Shown here: positions 1 through 5,009 of the stretch, one piece after another | Numbering within the stretch: position 1 is the stretch's first letter | How the letters are laid out: each line of letters begins with the position of its first letter | Assembly (NCBI GenBank): GCA_027345905.1 | Contig: DAIETC010000081.1 | Span: 1 to 7,752, forward strand | Origin: Kineosporiaceae bacterium | Lineage (GTDB): Bacteria; Actinomycetota; Actinomycetes; Actinomycetales; Angustibacteraceae | DNA: 7,752 bases | Direction of reading: 5' to 3' | Position numbers and translations under genes: made by a program | Notes under the pieces: generated by a model | What the model was told of the DNA's origin: nothing | What the model saw: the letters and a program-made list of their open reading frames with translations, nothing else | Database searches by the model: none

Positions 1-426
1 CTGGCGCTCCTCCATGCACTCCAGCAGCGCGGACTGGGTCTTGGGGGAGGCCCGGTTGATCTCGTCGCCGAGCACCACGTTGGCGAAGACCGCGCCAGGG
101 CGAAACTCGAAGTCGCGTCGGTCCTGGTTGAAGATGCTCACCCCGGTCAGGTCGCTGGGCAGCAGGTCGGGGGTGAACTGGATCCGGCGCACGCTGCAGT
201 CGACCGCGCGGGCCAACGCCTTGGCGAGCATGGTCTTTCCGACGCCGGGAACGTCCTCGATCAGCAGGTGCCCTTGCGCCAGCAGGACGGTCAGCGCGGT
301 CCGCACGACCTGTGGTTTGCCTTCGATGACGCTCTGGACGGTGGTGGCGATCTGACCAGCGACCTGGGTCAGCTCGGCCAGGTCGTCGTCCCTGCGCGGG
401 ACAGGCTCGACCCGAGGGGCGCTCAC
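1..426 (-). CDS. MoxR-family AAA+ ATPase, N-terminal 142 residues (partial)
   Basis: MoxR AAA+ ATPases are chaperone-like ATPases, often encoded beside DUF58 and transglutaminase-like membrane proteins; no specific substrate can be named here. On the minus strand the frame is open from a GTG at 426-424 to the window edge. It begins MSAPRVEPVPRRDD. The Walker A region EDVPGVGKT is at residues 57-65 (Lys64, Thr65), followed by the family segment FTPDLLPSDLTG (84-95). Walker B is VVLGDEIN (117-124; Asp121, Glu122), then RASPKTQSALLECMEE. GTG is chosen because a GGAGG Shine-Dalgarno lies 4 nt upstream and the protein then starts at the usual distance from Walker A. The C-terminal half (sensor motifs, lid domain) is outside the window. 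It is divergent from mraZ. Family assignment is firm; the role is not. Confidence 0.93.
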   Translation of the reverse strand, partial: MSAPRVEPVPRRDDDLAELTQVAGQIATTVQSVIEGKPQVVRTALTVLLAQGHLLIEDVPGVGKTMLAKALARAVDCSVRRIQFTPDLLPSDLTGVSIFNQDRRDFEFRPGAVFANVVLGDEINRASPKTQSALLECMEERQ

Positions 427-467
427 GATGCCTCCAAGTAGGGCGGCAAGTTTTTGGCCGCGCGTCC

Positions 468-496
468 ATCCTGTGCCGCTGGCGCCAGTCTGTCAG
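468..496 (-). promoter_or_regulatory. Weak candidate promoter for the moxR-like gene
   Basis: Read on the minus strand, CTGACA (496-491) and CAGGAT (473-468) are separated by 17 nt and lie about 40 nt upstream of the GTG start. The -35 element matches TTGACA at five of six positions, but the -10 element is poor. A perfect 10-bp palindrome CTGGCGCCAG (479-488) sits in the spacer. The spacing is right but the signal is weak, and chance cannot be excluded. Confidence 0.25.
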
Positions 497-568
497 CCGA
501 TCACCCCCACAAGATTCGTCCGCCGCTGTCCGCTCTCGGGCGGCGCGCAGGCCGCAAAGGGGAGGACA

Positions 569-585
569 TCCATCGCTCGGATGGA
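569..585. repeat. Short inverted repeat just upstream of the mraZ promoter
   Basis: TCCATC and GATGGA form a perfect 6-bp inverted repeat around a 5-nt centre (GCTCG). It ends 10 bp before the -35 element of the mraZ promoter. It could be a binding site for a dimeric regulator or a small hairpin. There is no T-run, so it is not a typical terminator. A 6-bp repeat may also occur by chance. Confidence 0.3.
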
Positions 586-591
586 GCAAAG

Positions 592-627
592 GTGGTTGAC
601 GGTGGAGCGTTGTGGGGTAAAGTGGAG
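592..627 (+). promoter_or_regulatory. Probable MraZ operator: four GTGG boxes at exact 10-bp period
   Basis: GTGGTT (592-597), GTGGAG (602-607), GTGGGG (612-617) and GTGGAG (622-627) begin exactly 10 bp apart, so all lie on one face of the helix. A weaker CCGGAG follows at 632-637. In E. coli, MraZ binds TGGG-containing direct repeats with a similar 10-bp period upstream of its own gene and represses it. Boxes of this kind are therefore expected here, 64 bp before the mraZ start. The array covers the region between and including the -35 and -10 elements, which fits autorepression by promoter occlusion. The repeats are seen directly; MraZ binding is inferred. Confidence 0.8.
596..623 (+). promoter_or_regulatory. 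Promoter of mraZ and the dcw cluster
   Basis: TTGACG (596-601) and TAAAGT (618-623) are separated by 16 bp. The -35 matches the housekeeping consensus at five of six positions and the -10 has the TAnnnT form seen in actinobacteria. Transcription would start near 630, giving a leader of about 60 nt before the mraZ GTG. The GTGG boxes overlap both elements. It is the best promoter I found in the window, and probably drives the downstream genes at least in part. Confidence 0.65.
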
Positions 628-690
628 GACACCGGAGCGGCGGGGTGCCGTGCGTCGGGTCGAGCGCGGCGGGGTCGGGAGGTGGGGCCG

Positions 691-1122
691 GTGTTCGTCG
701 GAGACTTCGCCCCGCGTCTGGACGACAAAGGCCGGCTGTTCCTGCCCGCCAAGTTCCGCCCGCTGCTCTCGGAGGGGGTCGTCATCACCCGCGGTCAGGA
801 GCGCTGCCTGTACGTCTACCCGCAGTCGGACTTCGCCAAGATGGTGCAGTCGCTGCGAGACCAGCCCGCATCCACCCCCGAGCTGCGGGCCTACGAGCGC
901 ATGCTCGGCTCATCCGGCGGCCACGAGGTCCCGGACCGGCAGGGACGCATCACCATCCCGCACAAGCTGCGCGAGTACGCCGGGCTGGATCGGGACTGCG
1001 TCGTCATCGGCGCCGTCACCCGGGTCGAGATCTGGGACACCGCCGCCTGGGGCGCCTACGAGGCCGAGCACGAGGCGCAGTACGCACAAGGGGCGGGGGT
1101 GAACGTCCCGGGCGCGCTGTGA
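691..1122 (+). CDS. mraZ: Transcriptional regulator MraZ
   Basis: MraZ is a ring-forming DNA-binding protein that controls the dcw cluster, usually by binding repeats ahead of its own gene; it also associates with the nucleoid. This product is 143 residues, the normal family length. It shows the two tandem AbrB-like halves with their signature motifs: LDDKGRLFLPAKFR at 10-23 and VPDRQGRITIPHKLREYAGL at 80-99. The start is GTG 691, giving MFVGDFAPRLDDKGR, which matches the usual MraZ N-terminus; GGGAGG (677-682) lies 8 nt upstream. The frame is open further upstream, but that would run through the promoter and operator. The gene ends with TGA. It is first in the plus-strand cluster and is preceded by four GTGG boxes that it probably binds itself. 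Identification is firm; autorepression is inferred. Confidence 0.97.
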   Translation: MFVGDFAPRLDDKGRLFLPAKFRPLLSEGVVITRGQERCLYVYPQSDFAKMVQSLRDQPASTPELRAYERMLGSSGGHEVPDRQGRITIPHKLREYAGLDRDCVVIGAVTRVEIWDTAAWGAYEAEHEAQYAQGAGVNVPGAL

Positions 1123-1171
1123 GGGTCGGGCCGATGGGCCCGCCGTACGACGAGGTCTCCACCCGCTCCCC

Positions 1172-1205
1172 GTGTCCTGGCGCACCTTCCCCGGTGCCAG
1201 GGCGC
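1172..1205 (+). promoter_or_regulatory. Strong stem-loop in the mraZ-rsmH spacer (possible attenuator or processing site)
   Basis: Starting 49 nt after the mraZ stop, 1172-1180 pairs with 1197-1205 (nine pairs, two of them G-U). After a 2-nt bulge (1181-1182), CACC (1183-1186) pairs with GGTG (1193-1196) around a TTCCCC loop. No T-run follows, so it is not a classical intrinsic terminator. A second, smaller hairpin, CTGGCC/GGCCAG (1235-1240 with 1252-1257), lies in the same spacer. It may weaken transcription into rsmH, protect mraZ mRNA or mark a cleavage site. GC-rich DNA folds easily, so function is uncertain. Confidence 0.35.
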
Positions 1206-1284
1206 AGGCAGCCATTGCAGGGGCGGTTGGGGACCTGGCCGGACGGCGTCAGGCCAGCGGCCAGCGTCCGAGCAGCCCCGCCCA

Positions 1285-1327
1285 CCAGACCGAGCAGGAC
1301 CAGACCGAGCAGGACCAGACCGAGCAG
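1285..1327. repeat. 15-bp tandem repeat, about 2.9 copies, upstream of rsmH
   Basis: The unit CCAGACCGAGCAGGA occurs perfectly at 1285-1299 and 1300-1314, followed by its first 13 bases at 1315-1327. It ends 10 bp before the rsmH Shine-Dalgarno sequence. The rest of the spacer (1123-1349) holds the stem-loop at 1172-1205 and a smaller hairpin at 1235-1257; I see no gene or convincing promoter there. The unit is a multiple of three, but the only plus-strand frame in which it would be translated is unsupported as a gene. It is probably replication slippage. Confidence 0.9.
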
Positions 1328-1883
1328 CAACGAACCAGGAAGGCAGCAGATGGCACAAGGCGGCGCGGCACGGCACGTGCCCGTGCTGCGCGAGCGCGTC
1401 GTAGCCCTGCTGGAGCCTGCGCTGCGCGAGCCCGGCTCGCTCTTCGTTGACGCGACCCTGGGGCTGGGGGGGCACGCCGAGGCCGTGCTCAGCGCGTGCC
1501 CGGGCGCCCAGCTCGTGGGCATCGACCGCGATCTGCAGGCCCTTGCCATGGCGGGGGAGCGGTTGGCGCCCTTCGGGGAGCGGGTGCGTCTGGTCCATGC
1601 GGTCTACGACCAGCTGACCCAGGTCCTGCAGCAGCTGGGCCTGACCCGCGTCGCGGCGGTCCTGCTGGACCTGGGGGTCTCTTCACTGCAGCTGGACGAG
1701 CGGGAGCGGGGCTTCTCCTACCGGGTGGACGCGCCGCTGGACATGCGGATGGACCAGTCCGAGGGGATGACGGCAGCCGAGGTGCTGAACTCCTACCCCG
1801 CCGCGGATCTGGCCCGGATTCTTCGCGAGTACGGCGAGGAGCGGTTCGCCGCCAGGATCGCCTCGGCGATTGTGCGTGAGCGG

Positions 1884-1886
1884 TAG
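1884..1886 (+). other. Premature in-frame TAG (codon 179) inside rsmH
   Basis: The codon lies between IVRER and REPVGTSARLV, in the helical insert of RsmH. Frame is unchanged on both sides, so this is a substitution, not an indel. CAG (Gln), GAG (Glu) or AAG (Lys) would each give TAG by one base change. From family knowledge this residue varies in relatives, so the original amino acid cannot be told. The base after the stop is C. Confidence 0.95.
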
Positions 1887-2292
1887 CGTGAGCCCGTCGG
1901 GACCTCCGCGCGCCTGGTGAACATTGTGCGGGCAAATGTGCCAGGTGGCGCCGGTGCGCGAAGCGGCAATCCCGCCAAACGCACGTTCCAGGCGCTGCGG
2001 ATCGAGGTCAACGGTGAGCTGAACGCGTTGGAGGGTGCGCTCCCTGCGGCGATCGAGGCGTTGGCCGTGGGGGGTCGGATCGCCGTCCTGGCCTACCACT
2101 CGCTGGAGGACCGCTTGGTCAAGGCGGCGTTGGCGGCCGGTGCGCGCAGCACCACCCCCGAAGGGGTCCCAGTCGAGCTGCCTGGGCACGGCCCGTACCT
2201 GCGGCTGCTGACCAGGGGCGCGGCGGCGCCGAGCGAGGAAGAGATCGAGCAGAACCCACGAGCGGCGTCGGCACGCCTGCGGGCAGCCGAAC

Positions 2293-2322
2293 GCGTGCGA
2301 CCCACGAGCGTGCGACCCACGA
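2293..2322. repeat. Perfect 15-bp tandem duplication at the 3' end of rsmH
   Basis: GCGTGCGACCCACGA occurs at 2293-2307 and again at 2308-2322, immediately before the ftsL Shine-Dalgarno sequence (AGGAG, 2324-2328). In the rsmH frame it encodes RVRPTSVRPT in the tail beyond the conserved NPRAASARLRAAERV segment. It keeps frame and probably has little effect on protein function. Confidence 0.92.
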
Positions 2323-2335
2323 TAGGAGCGGTGGC

Positions 2336-2971
2336 ATGAGCCAGACCTTGGCGGCCGGAAGCGGTCCTGCGACGTCCCGCGGTGCCAGCGCCGCGTCAGC
2401 CACCGCTCGGCCTCGCCCGCGCGGCCCCGCCCGCGCGCCGCGACCCAGCCTGCGGGTTGTTGCCGCACCGGTCAGTGAGCGCAGCCGTTCGCTGTTCGTC
2501 GGCGGGTGCCTTGCCCTACTCATCGGTGGCCTGTTGACCCTGCTGATGCTGAACATCGCCCTCGCCCAGGGGTCGTTTCGCCTGCACGACCTGACGTTGG
2601 CGTCCCGGCTGCTGACCGACCAGGCGCAGGCGCTGAACGAGGACATCGCGGTCCAGGCCGCACCAGCGCAGCTGGCCAAGAAGGCGGCTGCCCTGGGCAT
2701 GGTGCCCTCGGGGTCCGTCGCGTTCCTGCGGCTTTCCGACGGCAAGATCCTCGGCGTGGCGACCCCCGCCGCGGCCCCTAAGGCGCCTACCGTGTCGCAG
2801 ACCACCCCGAACCGGGCGACGACCGTCAGCCCGAACGGGGCTACGACCCCTAACCCGACGAGCACGGCCGCCGCGACAGCGACGTCGACCAAACCCAGCC
2901 CCCGAACGGCGACTGCAGCACCGACCGCAGTACGGACCGCAGCACCGACCCCCAGCAAGACCAAGCGGTAA
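2336..2971 (+). CDS. ftsL: FtsL-like septum formation protein with long Pro/Thr/Ala tail
   Basis: FtsL is a single-pass membrane protein that, with FtsB/DivIC and FtsQ, activates the septal synthase FtsW-FtsI. The 211-residue product has a basic, Pro/Ala-rich cytoplasmic part (1-52) and one transmembrane segment (about 53-76, LFVGGCLALLIGGLLTLLML then NIALAQGSF). A heptad-like region (about 80-107, LHDLTLASRLLTDQAQALNE) follows, then LAKKAAALGMVPSGSVAFLRL (113-133), the usual actinobacterial FtsL ending. Residues 143-211 form a low-complexity Ala/Thr/Pro tail predicted to lie outside the membrane, including a 12-bp repeat. ATG 2336 overlaps the rsmH TGA as ATGA, with AGGAG 7 nt upstream, so translation is probably coupled. 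That matters because a stop inside rsmH could reduce ftsL expression by polarity. FtsL is poorly conserved; topology and position next to ftsI support the call. Confidence 0.88.
   Translation: MSQTLAAGSGPATSRGASAASATARPRPRGPARAPRPSLRVVAAPVSERSRSLFVGGCLALLIGGLLTLLMLNIALAQGSFRLHDLTLASRLLTDQAQALNEDIAVQAAPAQLAKKAAALGMVPSGSVAFLRLSDGKILGVATPAAAPKAPTVSQTTPNRATTVSPNGATTPNPTSTAAATATSTKPSPRTATAAPTAVRTAAPTPSKTKR
2915..2950. repeat. 12-bp repeat, three copies, in the ftsL tail
   Basis: GCAGCACCGACC (2915-2926 and 2939-2950) flanks a variant, GCAGTACGGACC (2927-2938), with two mismatches. In frame it encodes AAPT-AVRT-AAPT in the disordered C-terminal tail of FtsL. It is likely a slippage product and could vary in copy number among strains. 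Confidence 0.85.
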
Positions 2972-2975
2972 GCCC

Positions 2976-2997
2976 GCCGGGGGCAGACCCCTGCGGC
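2976..2997 (+). promoter_or_regulatory. GC-rich hairpin between ftsL and ftsI
   Basis: Starting 5 nt after the ftsL TAA, GCCG (2976-2979) pairs with CGGC (2994-2997) and GGGG (2980-2983) pairs with CCCC (2988-2991) around a CAGA loop, with a 2-nt bulge (TG, 2992-2993). There is no T-run. It lies in the only sizeable gap (64 bp) downstream of rsmH. It could be a partial terminator or an mRNA stability element that sets the ftsL to ftsI ratio. Role unproven. Confidence 0.35.
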
Positions 2998-3035
2998 CGG
3001 AGCCAACTTCCCAGTGACCCTCGACAGGCGAGAAG

Positions 3036-5000
3036 GTGAGCGTGGACCAGCCCCGCGGACCTCGGGCCGGTGCCCGCCCCCCGGTCGGGACGTCGTCCGC
3101 TCGGCGTAGCACGAGCCGTCCGGCCCGCCCCACGACCCCGACGTCCCGCCCACGCCGACCAAGCCCCAGCCACTCGGCGGGACATCGGGGAAGCGGTGGT
3201 GGTGGCCAGCCTCTGGGCCCGGGCCTTGGGCACCCGCAGCGTCGGGTGCGCGCGATGTTCTTGACGGTCTGCGTGGTGCTGAGCCTGTTCGCCGTCCAGC
3301 TGCTGCGGCTGCAGGCCCTGGACGCCTCGGCCATGGCCAAGCAGGCGCTTGGCGCTCGGCTGGTGACGGCGGTCGTGCCCGCCCTGCGCGGAGAGATCCT
3401 GGACTCGAACGGGGCTGTGCTCGCGGCAAGCGTCGAGCGCTGGGACATCGTGGTCGACCAGCGCGTGGTACGCCAGTGGCAGCGCTTCGAGCCCGACCCC
3501 AAGAACCCGTCCCTGACCCGCAAGGTCACCTTGGGAGTGCGCGATGCGGCGGTCCTGCTCGCCCCACTGCTGGGCAAGAGCGTGGACGCCCTCAGCGCGC
3601 GCCTGAGCGGTAACAGCGGCTACGTCGTCGTCGCCAAGGCCGTGACCCCGGCGGTCTGGCGCGCGGTGAACGCCCTGAACATCGGCGGCATCGACGGGGT
3701 ACGCACCAGCGCCCGGGTGCACCCCGCGGGGGGTCTGGCGGCTCCGGTCATCGGCTGGTTCACGGCCGACAACCGCCCACTGGGCGGTATGGAGGCCATG
3801 CTGAACTCGCAGCTGACCGGCAAGGACGGCAGCATCACCTACGAGCGCGACCCCAGCGGACGCCAGATCGCCACGGGCGAGATCGCGAGCACGCCGGCCG
3901 TCCCGGGCCAGAACGTGCGGCTGACCATCGACCGCGACCTGCAGTGGAAGGCCGAGCAGGCCCTGGGCGCGCAGGTCAAGGCCACCGGCGCGCTGTCCGG
4001 CACTGCGGTGGTGATCCGCGTGAAGGACGGCGCGATCCTGGCCCTGGCCAACGCGCCGGCGTTCGACCCCAACGCCACGGGCCCTTCGCTCGGCGCCAAC
4101 CTGCGCAACCGGGCGCTCGGTGACATCTACGAGCCCGGCTCGACCGGGAAGGTGATGACGGCGTCGGCGGTGATCGAGGAGGGCTCGGTGACCCCCATGA
4201 CGGTGTTCGCCGTCCCCAACACGTTGACCCGCGCCGGACGCGTCTTTCACGATGCCGAGGTCCACCCGCTCGAAAAGCTGACCTTCGCCGGAGTGCTGGC
4301 CAAGTCCAGCAACATCGGCACGATGATGGCCGGTGAGCGCGTGCCTGCCGCCACGATCCACGACTACCTGGCCAGGTTCGGAATCGGCCAGCCCACCGGC
4401 CTGAACTTTCCCGGTGAGAGCCAAGGGATCCTGGCACCGGCCGACCAGTGGAGCGGCACCCAGCGCTACACGGTCCTGTTCGGGCAGGGCCTGTCGGTCA
4501 ACGCCGTGCAGGCCGCCAGCGTCTACCAGACGATCGCCAACGGTGGCGTGCGGATGCCCCCCTCGCTCGTCGAGGGCATCCAGCGTCCGGACGGGACGCT
4601 GGTGCCGTCCCCCGCCCGCAAGGGCACCCGGGTGGTCAGCGCGCGCACCGCCCGCATGGTGGTCGCCATGCTGGAAGGGGTGGTGAGCAACCAGGGCACG
4701 GCACCCGAGGCCCGTATCCCCGGCTACCGGGTAGCCGGCAAGACCGGTACGGCGCAGCGGTACGACGGCGCGTGCGGCTGCTACCGCGGGTACACGGGGT
4801 CCTTCATCGGGTTGGCGCCCGCCGACGCGCCGCAGCTGGTGGTCGCGGTGACCCTGCAGCGGCCGGTCAAGGGCTACTACGGCGGGACCGTTGCCGCCCC
4901 GGTGTTCCGCGACATCATGACCTATGCCCTGCAGGCTCTGCAGATCCCGCCGACCGGCGCGATCTCTCCCCGAATCCGCCTGACACCCGTTGGCGGGTAA
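3036..5000 (+). CDS. ftsI: Septal peptidoglycan transpeptidase FtsI (PBP3, class B)
   Basis: FtsI cross-links septal peptidoglycan together with the glycosyltransferase FtsW and the FtsQLB complex. The 654-residue product has a disordered Arg/Pro/Ser-rich cytoplasmic region (1-72) and a transmembrane anchor (about 73-90, AMFLTVCVVLSLFAVQLL). The pedestal domain begins at RGEILDSNG (118-126) and includes HPAGGLAAPVIGW from 229. The transpeptidase domain has all three active-site motifs: S369-T-G-K372 within EPGSTGKV, SSN at 424-426, and KTG at 569-571 in AGKTGTAQR. No PASTA repeats follow. GTG 3036 is the first start. An in-frame GTG at 3042 is a real alternative, since AGAAGG (3031-3036) lies 5 nt before it; the change is only two residues. 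The gene ends with TAA, 9 bp before murE. Class and role are firm. Confidence 0.97.
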   Translation: MSVDQPRGPRAGARPPVGTSSARRSTSRPARPTTPTSRPRRPSPSHSAGHRGSGGGGQPLGPGLGHPQRRVRAMFLTVCVVLSLFAVQLLRLQALDASAMAKQALGARLVTAVVPALRGEILDSNGAVLAASVERWDIVVDQRVVRQWQRFEPDPKNPSLTRKVTLGVRDAAVLLAPLLGKSVDALSARLSGNSGYVVVAKAVTPAVWRAVNALNIGGIDGVRTSARVHPAGGLAAPVIGWFTADNRPLGGMEAMLNSQLTGKDGSITYERDPSGRQIATGEIASTPAVPGQNVRLTIDRDLQWKAEQALGAQVKATGALSGTAVVIRVKDGAILALANAPAFDPNATGPSLGANLRNRALGDIYEPGSTGKVMTASAVIEEGSVTPMTVFAVPNTLTRAGRVFHDAEVHPLEKLTFAGVLAKSSNIGTMMAGERVPAATIHDYLARFGIGQPTGLNFPGESQGILAPADQWSGTQRYTVLFGQGLSVNAVQAASVYQTIANGGVRMPPSLVEGIQRPDGTLVPSPARKGTRVVSARTARMVVAMLEGVVSNQGTAPEARIPGYRVAGKTGTAQRYDGACGCYRGYTGSFIGLAPADAPQLVVAVTLQRPVKGYYGGTVAAPVFRDIMTYALQALQIPPTGAISPRIRLTPVGG

Positions 5001-5009
5001 CCTCGCCTC

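Larger units (their letters stand above)
1350..2339 (+). pseudogene. rsmH: 16S rRNA (cytosine(1402)-N(4))-methyltransferase RsmH, interrupted by an in-frame TAG
   Basis: RsmH (MraW) uses SAM to N4-methylate C1402 in the 16S rRNA decoding centre. Start ATG 1350 has AGGAAGG (1337-1343) 6 nt upstream and gives MAQGGAARHVPVLRERVV, a usual N-terminus. The SAM motif FVDATLGLGGHAEAVL is at 32-47, GIDRD at 57-61 and LLDLGVSSLQLD at 105-116; then come the helical insert and AARIASAIVRER. Codon 179 is TAG (1884-1886). The same frame continues as REPVGTSARLVNIV, GNPAKRTFQALRIEVN (206-221), AYHSLEDRLVK and NPRAASARLRAAERV to TGA 2337-2339. The whole locus is 330 codons, normal for RsmH. Without read-through, the product is 178 residues and lacks the C-terminal part of the methyltransferase fold, so it should be inactive. 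A GTG at 1917 could start a 140-residue C-terminal piece, but I see no good ribosome site. It overlaps ftsL by ATGA. Family identity is certain; whether the TAG is real is not. Confidence 0.93.

Noticed and set aside
454..690. N-terminal extension of mraZ from an upstream start in the same frame
   Set aside because: It would cover the promoter and GTGG boxes, and the translation has no MraZ-like character. GTG 691 has a good Shine-Dalgarno and the conserved N-terminus.
1285..1327. CRISPR-like direct repeats
   Set aside because: Units are directly adjacent with no spacers and are only 15 bp long, so this is a simple tandem repeat.
1172..1450. Small plus-strand open frame across the 15-bp repeat (TEQDQTEQDQ)
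   Set aside because: It has no ribosome site, is mostly low-complexity, and overlaps the start of rsmH by about 100 bp. Best seen as chance openness of GC-rich DNA.
1016..1598. Minus-strand frames across mraZ and rsmH encoding LLGLVLLGLV-like repeats
   Set aside because: The apparent hydrophobic repeat is only the 15-bp tandem repeat read in antisense; no start signals or family features.
1860..1980. Frameshift as the cause of the rsmH break
   Set aside because: Both halves are in one frame, and the family motifs continue directly across the TAG without an insertion or deletion.
1917..2339. Separate 140-codon gene starting at GTG 1917
   Set aside because: Its product is the C-terminal half of RsmH in the same frame as the first half, with no good Shine-Dalgarno sequence. 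It is the remainder of the interrupted gene, not an independent one.
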